Assembly (NCBI GenBank): GCA_016869285.1
Contig: VGEN01000011.1
Coordinates: 1-51,680, forward strand
DNA: 51,680 bases
Origin: Alphaproteobacteria bacterium
Lineage (GTDB): Bacteria > Pseudomonadota > Alphaproteobacteria > SHVZ01
Reading direction: 5' to 3'
Notes under the pieces: model-generated
What the model was told of the DNA's origin: nothing
The model's input: the letters and a program-made list of their open reading frames with translations, nothing else
Database searches by the model: none
Part shown: positions 43,100 through 51,680 of the stretch, piece after piece
How positions within the stretch are numbered: position 1 is the stretch's first letter
Layout of the letters: the number at the start of each line of letters is the position of its first letter
Position numbers and translations under genes: made by a program

Positions 43100-44466
43100 G
43101 CGCCGCGCCCTGCCGCGCCCAGGATCGACACGCGTGGCCGCACCAGCTCGGCCGGCACATAGGAAGAGACCGTGCGCACCCGGCCGGTGACGGCGGTGCG
43201 GACACCGGCGCCGCCCGCCGGTCCGGTCGGATAAAGCGCGACGACTTCGCGGGCAATACGCTCGGCGGTGACTCGATCGTCGGAGGAACCCGACAGGCGA
43301 ACCCTATAATCGCCGCCGGGCGCGAACGACCCTCCGCGGCGCCGAAGCCCGCGGTCGTCATCAAAGACGCTGACCGCACCGATGATGTCGCAGCGGACGG
43401 GACGATTGATGCCGAGCCCTTTCACGCGCTTCACAAGTACGTCCGCAGCGAGCTCGGCGCGTGCCAGGGCGTTGGGGCCGGCATAGGAGATCTCGCCCTC
43501 GGCGAGATAGCCGCCATCAAGGCTCACCGTCACCTTGTAGGTTGGCGGCGGCGGGCGGCCCTGCACGCCTTCGACATGGACCCGGTCGGAGGCCTCCATG
43601 CGCAGGCGAACGCCGGTGATGTCCATCGTCACGTCCGGCGTGAGGTAGGCGGCGGGATCGTGCAGCTTATAAAGAATCTGCTCGGTCAACGTCGCCTCCG
43701 ACACCAGGCCGCCGGTTCCCGGCGGCTTGGTCACAACGATCTCGCCGTCCCTTGTCGCTTCGACGATCGGGAAGCCGAGCCTATCCAGATCGACGACATC
43801 CTTCTTGCCGGGGTCGGCGAAGTAGCCGCCGGTGATCTGCCCGGAGCACTCGATCAGGTGGCCCGCCAATGTGCCTGCCGCCAGGCGGTTCCATTCGGGC
43901 GGTGCCCACCCAAACTCGTGCATCAGCGGCCCGAGGGCCAAGGCCGAATCCGTGCAGCGGCCGGTGATGACGATGTCCGCCCCTTGGCCGAGCGCGGTGG
44001 CGATCGGCAGCGCGCCGAGATAGGCATTGGCGGCGATCACGTCTCGTCCGGCGAGCTCGGCGTCTTCGTCATTCGGCCAGCGGCGAACAGCCTCGATGCC
44101 GTGCGCATCGAGAAGATCGTCGCCTTCGACGACCGCGACTTTCAGCCCGGAAAGACCGAGCTCCTCCGCGACGGCGAGGGCACGGCGTCCGGCGGCCATG
44201 GGATTCGCCGCCCCGAAATTGGCGACGATGCGGATGCGCGACTCGATGCAGCGGCGAAGGATAGGGCGGAGGAAATCGGCGAGATAGGGCGTGAAGCCTG
44301 CAGAAGGATCGCGGCGGCGCTCGAGCTGAGCCAGCGCCAAGGTCCGCTCGGCAAGCGTCTCGAACACCAGGTAGGAAGGGCAGCCTGAGGCCGCGAGCGC
44401 CTCGACCACAGGCGCGGATGCATCCGTGCGGTCGCCCGAGAATCCGGCACCGCATCCGATATGCAC
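43096..44466 (-). CDS. AtuA-family protein, large part (DUF1446)
   Basis: A 456-residue protein of the acyclic terpene utilisation family. Characteristic blocks are HIGCGAGFSGDRTD at the N-terminus, FGAANPMAAGR, DIVITGRCTDSALALGPLMHEFGW, LIECSGQITGGYFADPGKKD and FPIVEATRDGEIVVTKPPGTGG. The GTG at 44466 is taken as start because homologues begin within a few residues of I-G-C-G; the frame is open about 45 codons further with no family similarity. AtuA is genetically tied to citronellol/geraniol degradation, but its reaction is unknown. The facing dehydrogenase/kinase pair suggests a shared acyl-CoA route. Confidence 0.85.
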   Translation of the reverse strand: MHIGCGAGFSGDRTDASAPVVEALAASGCPSYLVFETLAERTLALAQLERRRDPSAGFTPYLADFLRPILRRCIESRIRIVANFGAANPMAAGRRALAVAEELGLSGLKVAVVEGDDLLDAHGIEAVRRWPNDEDAELAGRDVIAANAYLGALPIATALGQGADIVITGRCTDSALALGPLMHEFGWAPPEWNRLAAGTLAGHLIECSGQITGGYFADPGKKDVVDLDRLGFPIVEATRDGEIVVTKPPGTGGLVSEATLTEQILYKLHDPAAYLTPDVTMDITGVRLRMEASDRVHVEGVQGRPPPPTYKVTVSLDGGYLAEGEISYAGPNALARAELAADVLVKRVKGLGINRPVRCDIIGAVSVFDDDRGLRRRGGSFAPGGDYRVRLSGSSDDRVTAERIAREVVALYPTGPAGGAGVRTAVTGRVRTVSSYVPAELVRPRVSILGAAGRGA

Positions 44467-44658
44467 ATGACCACGTCTCGTCGTTGCTGCAGAGCTTCCC
44501 CTCCACTGGCTCGCCTGGCCCGGCGGCGGCACTGTGGAGGCCGCCTTTGCCGGCGTCAAACCTGACCGGTCACCGCAGAACCCTTCTCGCACCGCGCGCA
44601 CAAAGCGTTGATCGCCTCCGCCGAGAGCGGAAAGACGGCGCTCCTCCGAGCGCCGGCG

Positions 44659-44687
44659 TTGCGTGGCCGAGACCTCGCCGGTATAAG
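44659..44687 (+). promoter_or_regulatory. Predicted tRNA-Pro promoter
   Basis: TTGCGT (44659-44664), 17 bp, TATAAG (44682-44687). Transcription would start near 44695, about 40 nt before the mature tRNA. Confidence 0.45.
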
Positions 44688-44734
44688 CTCACCCTCCCCC
44701 GCCAGCGGCAGATGCCGAGGGCCATCGTCCCGGT

Positions 44735-44811
44735 CGGAGCGTAGCGCAGCCTGGTAGCGCATCAGTCTGGGGGACTGGGGGTCGTGGGTTCAAATCCCGC
44801 CGCTCCGACCA
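44735..44811 (+). tRNA. tRNA-Pro (anticodon GGG)
   Basis: A complete cloverleaf: acceptor CGGAGCG / CGCTCCG, D-stem GCGC / GCGC, anticodon stem TCAGT / ACTGG with loop CTGGGGG (anticodon GGG at 44769-44771, reading CCC), T-arm with GGTTCAAATCC, discriminator A and encoded CCA at 44809-44811. Length 77 nt. No rho-independent terminator follows; the downstream 40 bp are AT-rich. Confidence 0.96.
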
Positions 44812-44870
44812 TTATCTCCCGCCGCGCCATCAATATAACATTATTCGTTTGTTTATTAGACTTTTCCACA

Positions 44871-44899
44871 TTGAAATTGGTCGGAGCGCTCCCTAGTTT
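44871..44899 (+). promoter_or_regulatory. Possible promoter of the Opp/Dpp operon
   Basis: TTGAAA (44871-44876), 17 bp, TAGTTT (44894-44899). The spacer contains a perfect palindrome GGAGCGCTCC (44883-44892) that could be an operator. Confidence 0.3.
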
Positions 44900-44994
44900 C
44901 TGAATCTCGGTTGAGGCCGCGTTGCTCCGGGCGATCTCGGATGCAATGGTTTTGTCTAGCCGTCGCATCTGACGGACAATTCGGGGAGGGCTTG

Positions 44995-46575
44995 GTGCTT
45001 CATCTCAAATCGGTGGTCGCGGCGACCGCCGCGTTTTTCCTCAGCCTCGCGCTCGGCGCTCCGGTAGCCGAGGCCCAGCAACCGAAGCATGGCGGCACGC
45101 TCCGCTTCGTCATGAAGTACGAGCCGCCGACCCTCTCTGCGCTCAACAACACCTCGACGCCGACGACTTCGGCCAAGATCTGGGACGGCCTCGTCACCTA
45201 CGACCCCGACCTGAAGCCGCTGCCGATGCTGGCAACGAGCTGGTCGGTTTCGCCGGACGGGCTCCAATACACCTTCAATCTGCGCGAGGGCGTGACCTTC
45301 CACGACGGCAAGCCGTTCACCTCGGCCGACGTCGCCTTCTCGATCATGCGTCTCAAAGCGGGGCACCCGCGCGGGCGCGGCACCTTTGCCAATGTCACCG
45401 AGGTGAAGGCGCCGGATGCCAAGACTGCCGTGGTGGTGCTTTCGAAGCCGTCGCCCTACATGATGGTCGCGCTTGGTCCGTCCGAGTCGCCGATCGTGCC
45501 CAAGCACGTCTTCGAGAATTTCGACGTGGCAACGCCTCCGGGGCCGCCGCAGCACATCGGCACCGGCCCCTTCGTGCTGAAGGAATGGGTGCGCGGCAGC
45601 CACGCGGTGCTCGAGCGCAACGCCAACTATTGGGACAAGCCGCGCCCCTACCTCGATCGCGTCATCGTCCGCTTCATGCCGGACGCCGCGGCGCGCGCCG
45701 CCGCCTTCGAGGCGGGCGATCTCGACCTCGGCGGCAGCGCGCCGGTGCCGCTCTCCGACATGGAGCGCTACAAGAGCCACCCGCGACTGGCGGTTGACAC
45801 ACGCAGCTTCGCCTATACCGGCGCGCAGCATCAGATCTTCTTCAACCTCGACACCCCGATCCTGAAAGAGAAGAAGGTCCGCGAGGCGATCGCGCATGCG
45901 CTCGACCTGCAGGCGATCGTCGACACGGTCTTCTATGGCTATGCCAAGGTCTCACCCTCACCGATCAGCGTCGCGCTGACGACTTGGTACGACCCCGCCG
46001 TGCAGCCCAGGAAGTTCGACGTGAACATCGCCAACAAGCTGCTCGACGAGGCCGGGCATCCGCGCGCTGCCAATGGCATGCGCTTCCCGCTGCGCCTGCT
46101 CTACAACCCCTTCATCGATGCACGCCTCGCCGAGTTCGTGCGCCAGTCGCTGCGCCGCGTCGGCATCGACGCGACCACGCAGAACCTCGAGTTTGGCGCC
46201 TATGTGAAGGGCGTCTACACCGACCGCTCCTTCGACCTCACCATCGAGTCGCTGACCAACGTCTTCGACCCGACGGTCGGGGTGCAGCGCGGCTACTGGT
46301 CGAAGAACTTCCGCATCGGCCTGCCCTTCTCGAACTCGGCGCATTACGAGAACCCCGAGGTCGACCGCCTCCTCGAAGCGGCGGCCGTCGAGATCGACGC
46401 CGCCAAGCGCAAGCAGCTGTTCTCGCAGTTCCAGCGGATTGTCCATGCGGACGCACCCTCGGTGGATCTGATCTCGCCGCTCGAGGTCATCATCGCCAAC
46501 AAGAAGATCCGCAACTACGCGCGCGGTGCCGAGGGCCTCGGCGACAACTTCGCCGACGTGCATTTCGTCGACTGA
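44995..46575 (+). CDS. ABC peptide-type transporter, substrate-binding protein
   Basis: A 526-residue family 5 binding protein. The signal peptide spans about residues 1-28 (LSLALGAPVAEAQQ). The SBP_bac_5 signature is YTFNLREGVTFHDGKPFTSA. The GTG at 44995 was chosen because GGGGAGGG lies at the right distance; a TTG one codon earlier is equally possible, and an ATG-like start further upstream (44911) would break the signal peptide. First gene of a complete five-gene importer operon. Sequence blocks such as AYTGAQHQIFFNLDTPILKEK occur in binding proteins for peptides and other solutes, so the ligand is open. Confidence 0.92.
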   Translation: MLHLKSVVAATAAFFLSLALGAPVAEAQQPKHGGTLRFVMKYEPPTLSALNNTSTPTTSAKIWDGLVTYDPDLKPLPMLATSWSVSPDGLQYTFNLREGVTFHDGKPFTSADVAFSIMRLKAGHPRGRGTFANVTEVKAPDAKTAVVVLSKPSPYMMVALGPSESPIVPKHVFENFDVATPPGPPQHIGTGPFVLKEWVRGSHAVLERNANYWDKPRPYLDRVIVRFMPDAAARAAAFEAGDLDLGGSAPVPLSDMERYKSHPRLAVDTRSFAYTGAQHQIFFNLDTPILKEKKVREAIAHALDLQAIVDTVFYGYAKVSPSPISVALTTWYDPAVQPRKFDVNIANKLLDEAGHPRAANGMRFPLRLLYNPFIDARLAEFVRQSLRRVGIDATTQNLEFGAYVKGVYTDRSFDLTIESLTNVFDPTVGVQRGYWSKNFRIGLPFSNSAHYENPEVDRLLEAAAVEIDAAKRKQLFSQFQRIVHADAPSVDLISPLEVIIANKKIRNYARGAEGLGDNFADVHFVD

Positions 46576-46589
46576 CGCTTGTGCGATTC

Positions 46590-46616
46590 CCCTCCCCCGC
46601 TTCCCGCGGGGGAGGG
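46590..46616. repeat. GC-rich palindrome between binding protein and permease
   Basis: Perfect 11-bp stem CCCTCCCCCGC (46590-46600) / GCGGGGGAGGG (46606-46616) with a 5-nt loop. It resembles the short interspersed GGGGGAGGG-type palindromes common in Hyphomicrobiales genomes. The right arm contains the only Shine-Dalgarno-like sequence before the permease start, so it may lower permease synthesis relative to the binding protein. Confidence 0.55.
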
Positions 46617-46629
46617 TTATGATCGATCC

Positions 46630-47616
46630 ATGCTCGAAGGCCGACGCCTGCTTCGCGTCCTGCGCCGGACCGTCATCCAGGCGGTCCCGACGATCCTCGG
46701 CATCGTCATCCTCAACTTCCTGCTGCTGAAGCTGGCGCCCGGCGACGCCGCCGACGTCATGGCCGGCGAGTTCGGCGCGGCGACCGAAGAGACCATGGCG
46801 ATGCTGCGTCAGCGCTTCGGCCTCGACGTGCCGGTCCTCCAGCAGCTCCTCGCCTATCTAAGCAACCTCGCGCAGTTCAGCCTCGGCCAGTCGCCCCGCT
46901 ACGGCATGCCGGTCTCGGAACTGATCGGGCAGAGGCTGCCAAGCACGCTGATGCTGATGGGCATGGCGCTCGCAATCGCCTTCGGCCTCGGCATCGCGCT
47001 CGGCACGGCGATGGCGCTGACCGCTGGGCGCTGGCCCGACCGCCTCCTCTCGGTCGTGTCGCTGATATTCTATTCGGTGCCGGGCTTCTGGATCGGCCTC
47101 ATGCTGATCGTGCTGTTCTCGGTCAAGCTCGGCTGGCTGCCGAGCGGCGGCCAGGAGACGATCGGCGCCGGCCTAACCGGCTTCGACTACATCCTCGACC
47201 GCCTGAAGCACATGATCCTGCCCGCGACCTCGCTCGCGCTCTTCTATGTCGCGATCTACGGCCGGCTCACGCGGGCGGCCGTGCTCGAGGTCGCTTCCCA
47301 GGACTATGTGCGCACGGCCGCCGCCAAGGGCCTGCCGCCGCTCGCGATCACGCTTCGCCACATCGTCCGGAATGCGCTCCTGCCGGTGACGACTCTTGCC
47401 GGCATCCATCTCGGCGGCATCCTCGGCGGCGCGGTCGTGGTCGAGACCGTCTATAGCTGGCCGGGGCTCGGCCGGCTCGCCTTCGAATCCGTGATGCGGC
47501 GCGACTTCAACGTTCTGCTCGGCGTGCTGCTGCTCTCATCATTCCTGGTCATCATCGCCAACACGCTGGTCGACCTGCTGCACGCCTGGCTCGATCCTCG
47601 GGTCGAGGTGCGATGA
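46630..47616 (+). CDS. ABC peptide-type transporter permease 1 (DppB/OppB-like)
   Basis: A 328-residue permease with six hydrophobic segments. The N-terminal VIQAVPTILGIVILNFLLLKLAPGD block and the long periplasmic loop before LPSTLMLMGMALAIAFG are typical of DppB; the ATPase-docking EAA loop is YVRTAAAKGLPPLAITLRHI. The ATG at 46630 gives the standard N-terminus MLEGRRLLRVLRR. A hairpin upstream covers the nearest ribosome site. Confidence 0.92.
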   Translation: MLEGRRLLRVLRRTVIQAVPTILGIVILNFLLLKLAPGDAADVMAGEFGAATEETMAMLRQRFGLDVPVLQQLLAYLSNLAQFSLGQSPRYGMPVSELIGQRLPSTLMLMGMALAIAFGLGIALGTAMALTAGRWPDRLLSVVSLIFYSVPGFWIGLMLIVLFSVKLGWLPSGGQETIGAGLTGFDYILDRLKHMILPATSLALFYVAIYGRLTRAAVLEVASQDYVRTAAAKGLPPLAITLRHIVRNALLPVTTLAGIHLGGILGGAVVVETVYSWPGLGRLAFESVMRRDFNVLLGVLLLSSFLVIIANTLVDLLHAWLDPRVEVR

Positions 47617-48488
47617 CCACCGCGATCGAGATCGCTCCCCAGCCTGAGGTCTCGGGCCGCGCGCTCCGCGCCTTCCTTCGCAACCCAGCGGCGATGCTGG
47701 CGAGCGGCTTCCTCGTCTTCGTCACGGCCGTCGCCTTCGCCGCGCCGCTGATCTATCCCGAGGACCCGTTGTCGATGGTCGCCCGCCCCTTCCTGTGGCC
47801 GGGGCAGAATCCGCAATTCCCGCTCGGCAGCGACAGCCTCGGACGAGACGTTGCCGCCGGCCTCGTCTGGGGCTCGCGGATTTCGCTGATCATCGGCATC
47901 GCCGCGATGGCGCTCGGCGTCAGCATCGGCGTCGTCATCGGAGCCACGGCCGGCTATTTCGGCGGCCGTATCGACGACGGCCTCGTGCGGCTGGTCGAGA
48001 TCTTCCAGACGACGCCGAGCTTCTTGATGTTGATCGTGCTGGTCGCGATTGCCGAGCCACGCGTCGAGAGCATCACGGTCGGCATCGCGCTCGTTACCTG
48101 GCCGACCATCGCCAGGCTGGTCCGTGCCGAGTTCCGCTCGCTCCGCGAGAAGGACTTCGTCACCGCGGCGCGCGGCCTCGGCTACGGGCACCTCCGCATC
48201 ATCTTCATCGAGATCCTGCCCAACGCTCTGCCGCCGATCATCGTCACGTCCTCGGTGATCGTCGCCTCGGCGATCCTGATGGAGTCGGCGCTCTCGTTCA
48301 TGGGACTCGGCGATCCCAACCGCATCAGCTGGGGCTCGATGATCGGGGCCAACCGCGAGACTCTGCGGACCACGTGGTATCTGACCGCGGTGCCGGGCGT
48401 CGCCATCGTGCTGACGGTTCTCGCCCTTAACATGATCGGCGACGCGCTCAACGACGCGCTCAATCCGCGCCTCTCCGCCGAGCGATGA
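47613..48488 (+). CDS. ABC peptide-type transporter permease 2 (DppC/OppC-like)
   Basis: A 291-residue permease with six hydrophobic segments. DppC marks are [24 protein letters not shown] (residues about 70-92, shortened), the EAA loop [19 protein letters not shown] and [20 protein letters not shown]. It overlaps DppB-like and DppD-like genes by 4 nt each (ATGA), so the complex is coupled in translation. Confidence 0.93.
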   Translation: MTTAIEIAPQPEVSGRALRAFLRNPAAMLASGFLVFVTAVAFAAPLIYPEDPLSMVARPFLWPGQNPQFPLGSDSLGRDVAAGLVWGSRISLIIGIAAMALGVSIGVVIGATAGYFGGRIDDGLVRLVEIFQTTPSFLMLIVLVAIAEPRVESITVGIALVTWPTIARLVRAEFRSLREKDFVTAARGLGYGHLRIIFIEILPNALPPIIVTSSVIVASAILMESALSFMGLGDPNRISWGSMIGANRETLRTTWYLTAVPGVAIVLTVLALNMIGDALNDALNPRLSAER

Positions 48489-49483
48489 CCGCGCCGCTGC
48501 TCGACGTCTCGAACCTGACAATCCGGTTCCCGACGGGAACGCCGGTCGCCGATTTAGGCTTCGCCGTCGGCGAGGGCGAGACCGTAGCCGTTGTCGGCGA
48601 GAGCGGGTCGGGCAAGTCTCTGACCGCACTTGCCATCATGCGGCTCCTGCCGCGCACGGCGCGGACCACCTCCGGCGGGATCCGATTCCAAGGACGAGAC
48701 CTCCTGGCGCTGCCTGAGCCCGAGATGCGCAGGGTGCGCGGCCGCAAGATCGCGATGATCTTCCAGGAGCCGATGACCTCCCTCAATCCGGTGCTCACCA
48801 TCGGCAAGCAGATTGCTGAGGTGCTGCGCCTTCATGAGGGGCTTTCGTCGGAGGCGGCACGCAAACGCAGCATCCAGCTTCTCGACTTAGTGCGCGTCGC
48901 CGACCCCCATCTCCGCGTCGACGACTTTCCGCACCGGCTTTCCGGCGGTATGCGCCAGCGCGCGATGATCGCCATGGCCGTCGCCTGCGGCCCCAAGCTC
49001 CTGATCGCCGACGAGCCGACAACGGCGCTCGACGTGACGATCCAGGCGCAGGTTCTCGACCTGCTCGATCGCCTCCGGCGCGAGCTCGGCATGGCGCTGG
49101 TCCTGATTACGCATGATCTCGGCATCGTCGGGCAGTGGGCTGATCGCGTCGTCGTCATGTATGCCGGCCGCGGCGCCGAAGAGGCGGACGCGACGCGGCT
49201 GCTCGACGATCCTCTGCATCCCTACACGCGAGGCTTGCTCGCGGCCTCGCCGAGGCTCGACGCTCGCCTACACTACACCGCCGGCCCGCTGCGCGAGATT
49301 CCGGGCAGCATCGCCTCCGCCCTCGGCGAACCAGGCTGTCCCTTCGTGCCGCGCTGCCCGATGGCGCTGCCAACGTGCCGGACCAAGCCGCCACCGCTCG
49401 AGGAGATACGGCCGGGGCGCCTGATCGCCTGCCCGCCGACCCTCGCCCTGGAACGCGCCGATGCCGCTGCTGTCGGTCGCTGA
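48485..49483 (+). CDS. ABC peptide-type transporter ATPase 1 (DppD/OppD-like)
   Basis: A 332-residue ATPase. Walker [10 protein letters not shown], signature [17 protein letters not shown], Walker [14 protein letters not shown] and switch His in LITHDLGIV. The C-terminal oligo_HPY domain is present with cysteines [14 protein letters not shown] and later C (possible iron-sulphur site of this clade). It overlaps the next ATPase by 23 nt. Confidence 0.94.
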   Translation: MTAPLLDVSNLTIRFPTGTPVADLGFAVGEGETVAVVGESGSGKSLTALAIMRLLPRTARTTSGGIRFQGRDLLALPEPEMRRVRGRKIAMIFQEPMTSLNPVLTIGKQIAEVLRLHEGLSSEAARKRSIQLLDLVRVADPHLRVDDFPHRLSGGMRQRAMIAMAVACGPKLLIADEPTTALDVTIQAQVLDLLDRLRRELGMALVLITHDLGIVGQWADRVVVMYAGRGAEEADATRLLDDPLHPYTRGLLAASPRLDARLHYTAGPLREIPGSIASALGEPGCPFVPRCPMALPTCRTKPPPLEEIRPGRLIACPPTLALERADAAAVGR

Positions 49484-50420
49484 CCTCCACACTCATTTCC
49501 GAACGCCGCGCGGCATCTTGCGTGCCGTCGACGGCGTGTCGCTGACGATCGAGAAAGGCGAGAGCGTTGGCCTGGTCGGTGAGTCAGGCTGCGGCAAGTC
49601 GACACTCGGCAAGACCGTCCTCAGGCTCGTAGACCCGACCTCGGGTAGAGTCACCTTCGACGGCGAGGATGTCGTCCGGCTTTCCAGAGACGCGCTCGGC
49701 CCCTACCGGCGGCGCGCGCAGATGATCTTCCAAGATCCTTTCAGCTCGCTCAATCCGCGCCACACGATCGAGCGCATCCTGACCGCGCCCCTCTCTGTGC
49801 ACGGCATCGGCGACCGCAACGAGCGTCGGCGGCGCGTACGCGCGATGATTGAGCGCGTGGGCCTGCCGCTTTCCTCACTCTCCCGCTATCCGCATGAGTT
49901 CTCCGGCGGCCAGCGCCAGCGCGTCGGCATCGCCCGTGCGCTCATCCTCGGGCCCGATCTCGTCATCTGCGACGAGCCGGTCTCCGCGCTCGATCTCTCG
50001 ATCCAGGCGCAGATCCTGAACCTGCTGGTCGAGATGAAGCGCGACTTCAACCTCTCTTATCTCTTCATCTCGCATGACCTCTCGGTGATCCGTTACTTCG
50101 CCGACCGCGTGCTGGTCATGTATCTCGGCCGCGTCGTCGAGAGCGCCGCCGGCGCCGATCTCTGGGCGAAGCCGCTGCACCCCTATACGCGCGCGCTGAT
50201 CCAGGCGATCCCGGATCCGACCCGGCGCCGCCAAGCGGCACCGATCGGCGGCGACATCGCCAGCCCGGAGGACATTCCACGCGGCTGCCGTTTCCATCCA
50301 CGCTGCCCGATCGCCACGTCAATCTGCGCTGAACGCGAGCCCGCGCTGGAGACGCATGCCCCTGGACATCAGGCGGCGTGTCATCACGCCGGAAAGCTCT
50401 CCCGCCCGCCCGAGGCTTAA
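49461..50420 (+). CDS. ABC peptide-type transporter ATPase 2 (DppF/OppF-like)
   Basis: A 319-residue ATPase. Walker [12 protein letters not shown], the DppF-typical [16 protein letters not shown], signature [16 protein letters not shown], Walker [14 protein letters not shown] and switch His in [10 protein letters not shown]-terminal oligo_HPY domain with [14 protein letters not shown]. It forms a heterodimer with the preceding ATPase and ends 4 nt before the dehydratase-like gene. Confidence 0.94.
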   Translation: MPLLSVADLHTHFRTPRGILRAVDGVSLTIEKGESVGLVGESGCGKSTLGKTVLRLVDPTSGRVTFDGEDVVRLSRDALGPYRRRAQMIFQDPFSSLNPRHTIERILTAPLSVHGIGDRNERRRRVRAMIERVGLPLSSLSRYPHEFSGGQRQRVGIARALILGPDLVICDEPVSALDLSIQAQILNLLVEMKRDFNLSYLFISHDLSVIRYFADRVLVMYLGRVVESAAGADLWAKPLHPYTRALIQAIPDPTRRRQAAPIGGDIASPEDIPRGCRFHPRCPIATSICAEREPALETHAPGHQAACHHAGKLSRPPEA

Positions 50421-50424
50421 GATC

Positions 50425-51375
50425 ATGTTCTCTCTCGCCGAGCTCGATGCCGCCGCCGCCGAGGTCAATGCGATCATCCCGCCGACGCCGCAGCATCGCT
50501 GGGCGCTGCTCTCCGAGCGCGTCGGCGCCGAGGTCTTCGTCAAGCACGAGAACCACACGCCGCTCGGCGCCTTCAAGTGCCGCGGCGGCGTCACCTATCT
50601 CTCGCGGCTCAAGCGGCAGCAACCGGACGTGCCGGGCGTGGTCAGCGCCAGCAGCGGCAATCACGGCCAGAGCCTTGCGTACTCTGGCAAGCGGCTCGGT
50701 CTGCGCGTCATGATCGTGATCGGCTCGACCTCGAACCCCGAGAAGCGCGCCTCGATGGCCGCCCTCGGCGCCGAGCTGGTCGATCAGGGCGACAGCACCG
50801 AGGAGAAGATCGCCCTCGCCCAGCGCATGGGCGCCAATAGCGGGCTCCACTTCGTGCCGCCCTGGCATCCCGATCTCGTGCTCGGCGTCGCGTCATACGG
50901 GCTCGAGCTGTTGCGCGGCGTGCCCGACCTCGACACGGTCTACGTGCCGATCGGCCTCGGATCCGGCGCCTGCGGCGTGATCGCTGCACGCGACGCGCTG
51001 GGCTTGAAGACCAAGATCGTCGGCGTTGTTGCCGCCAATGCCGATGCCTATGCGCTCTCCTTCGCCGCAGGCAAGCCGGTCAGCAAGAAGGGGCGCACGG
51101 TCGCGGAAGGCATCGAGATCGCCAATCCGCATCCAGAGGCATTCGAGTGGCTCCGCCGCGGACTCGAACGCATCGTCTCGGTCAGCGAGGACGAGATCCT
51201 TGGGGCGATCCGCGTGCTGCTCGCCGACACCCACAACCTCGCCGAAGGCGCCGGATCGGCGGCGACCGCCGCTCTTCTCAAAGAGAAAGACCGCCAGCGC
51301 GGCAAGCGCGTGGCGGTCGTGCTCTCCGGTGGCAACGCCGATGCGGCGCTGATCGGCCGCGCGCTCGCTGGCTAG
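50425..51375 (+). CDS. Threonine dehydratase-like PLP enzyme
   Basis: A 316-residue fold-type II PLP protein (serine/threonine dehydratase, racemase or hydroxyaspartate dehydratase clade; no ACT regulatory domain). The Schiff-base lysine is Lys51 in GAFKCRGG, the substrate loop is SASSGNHGQ (75-83), the phosphate loop GLGSGACG. ATG at 50425 follows a GAGG, 4 nt after the ATPase stop, so it belongs to the importer operon and may use an imported hydroxy amino acid. The stop TAG is made of a TA that is also the IS630 target plus the first base of the IS, so the original end may differ by some residues; the length is nonetheless normal. Confidence 0.88.
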   Translation: MFSLAELDAAAAEVNAIIPPTPQHRWALLSERVGAEVFVKHENHTPLGAFKCRGGVTYLSRLKRQQPDVPGVVSASSGNHGQSLAYSGKRLGLRVMIVIGSTSNPEKRASMAALGAELVDQGDSTEEKIALAQRMGANSGLHFVPPWHPDLVLGVASYGLELLRGVPDLDTVYVPIGLGSGACGVIAARDALGLKTKIVGVVAANADAYALSFAAGKPVSKKGRTVAEGIEIANPHPEAFEWLRRGLERIVSVSEDEILGAIRVLLADTHNLAEGAGSAATAALLKEKDRQRGKRVAVVLSGGNADAALIGRALAG

Positions 51376-51680
51376 AGCATTTTCCGATCTGTCTGAATCG
51401 TCAGGGATTCCCAATCCTGTCGCGATGTGATTCAAGATGCCTGCTGGAGGAGGAGGCCAGCGGGCATGGGAGTTCCCCTATCAGAGGATCTTCGTGTTCG
51501 TGTGGTGCGGGCGGTCGAGGACGGATTGTCTCGGCGCCAGGCTGCTGAGCGGCTCGGGGTCGGTGTGTCGAGCGCGATCCGGTGGGTGGATGAGTGGCGT
51601 CGCAGCGGCCGCACGGCGGCCTTGGCTCAGGGCGGCGACCGGCGGTCTGATCGGATCGAGGCGGAGGCGGCCTTTCTGCT
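51375..51680 (+). mobile_element. IS630-family insertion sequence, left end (cut by window)
   Basis: The sequence from GAGCATTTTCCGATCTGTC onward directly follows a TA dinucleotide, the target used by IS630 elements, and leads after about 90 bp to the transposase start. The right end, and with it the second TA copy, is outside the window. The terminal inverted repeat cannot be confirmed for that reason. Confidence 0.7.
51466..51680 (+). CDS. IS630-family transposase, N-terminal part
   Basis: Open from ATG 51466 to the window edge (71 codons). The product begins MGVPLSEDLRVRVVRAVEDG and contains a helix-turn-helix (LSRRQAAERLGVGVSSAIRW), followed by GRTAALAQGGDRRSDRIEAE, the familiar N-terminus of IS630 transposases; the DDE catalytic domain lies beyond the window. 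GGAGGAGGAGG upstream is a strong ribosome site. Confidence 0.88.
   Translation, partial: MGVPLSEDLRVRVVRAVEDGLSRRQAAERLGVGVSSAIRWVDEWRRSGRTAALAQGGDRRSDRIEAEAAFL

Noticed and set aside
44801..44888. CGCTCCGACC at the tRNA 3' end has an inverted copy GGTCGGAGCG at 44879-44888; considered as an attachment site.
   Set aside because: An integration site would be a direct repeat of the tRNA 3' end next to an integrase gene; neither is present.
44762..44968. Small minus-strand frame running across the tRNA gene and ending in a GAAGFEPTTPSPPD-like tail.
   Set aside because: This tail is the well-known false protein produced by reading antisense through a tRNA gene.

Overview
The window is about 51.7 kb of high-GC DNA from a metabolically versatile alphaproteobacterium, most likely of the Hyphomicrobiales (Bosea, Bradyrhizobium or Methylobacterium-like). 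That guess rests on GC-rich third codon positions, the glxBCD-glnT operon, an ECF sigma factor with an NrsF-type anti-sigma, many ABC and TRAP importers, and an IS630 end; no 16S or ribosomal marker is present. The whole region reads as catabolic accessory DNA: 45 protein genes and one tRNA-Pro(GGG), very tightly packed, with many 1 to 4 nt start/stop overlaps.

Layout. (1) 1-9.6 kb: end of a kynureninase gene, a GntR/UTRA regulator flanked by two inverted copies of a 15-nt motif, then an operon of an orphan peptide-type binding protein, a CocE-like hydrolase, an RNase Z-like metallo-hydrolase and a DUF3604 protein; an amidase faces it. (2) 9.7-14.8 kb: a beta-propeller lactonase, then a leftward operon of a UbiD-type decarboxylase with a TrpXYZ-like ABC importer. 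(3) 14.9-21.8 kb: rightward PhyH dioxygenase, SDR, MFS transporter and a SelA-like PLP enzyme with an extra C-terminal domain, followed by modABC, whose promoter carries two 24-bp palindromes that look like ModE boxes. (4) 21.8-31 kb: a LigC-like dehydrogenase and an HpaI-family aldolase lacking the usual arginine (leftward); an operon of PhyH dioxygenase, threonine-aldolase-like enzyme and FAD amine/amino-acid oxidase (rightward); a TRAP importer (leftward); a third PhyH dioxygenase. (5) 31-39 kb: glutathione-dependent formaldehyde oxidation (frmA, fghA) with a TIM-barrel isomerase, divergent from glxBCD-glnT (N-methylglutamate synthase / gamma-glutamylmethylamide synthetase type) and an XRE-cupin regulator. 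(6) 38.9-44.5 kb: ECF sigma with its NrsF anti-sigma; an acyl-CoA dehydrogenase plus APH-fold kinase pair facing a split AtuA pair. (7) 44.7-51.7 kb: tRNA-Pro, a complete Opp/Dpp-type ABC importer operon ending in a threonine-dehydratase-like gene, and the left end of an IS630 element inserted exactly at that gene's stop codon.

How it may fit together. Regions 4 and 5 combine hydroxylation, retro-aldol cleavage, flavin oxidation, C1-amine capture on glutamate and formaldehyde oxidation. Two intergenic regions in these blocks (23.8 and 34.0 kb) carry the same palindrome, GTTTCC-N5/6-GGAAAC. My main hypothesis is a catabolic system for an N-methylated or hydroxylatable amino compound, imported by the TRAP system. 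This is inference; no substrate can be read from sequence.
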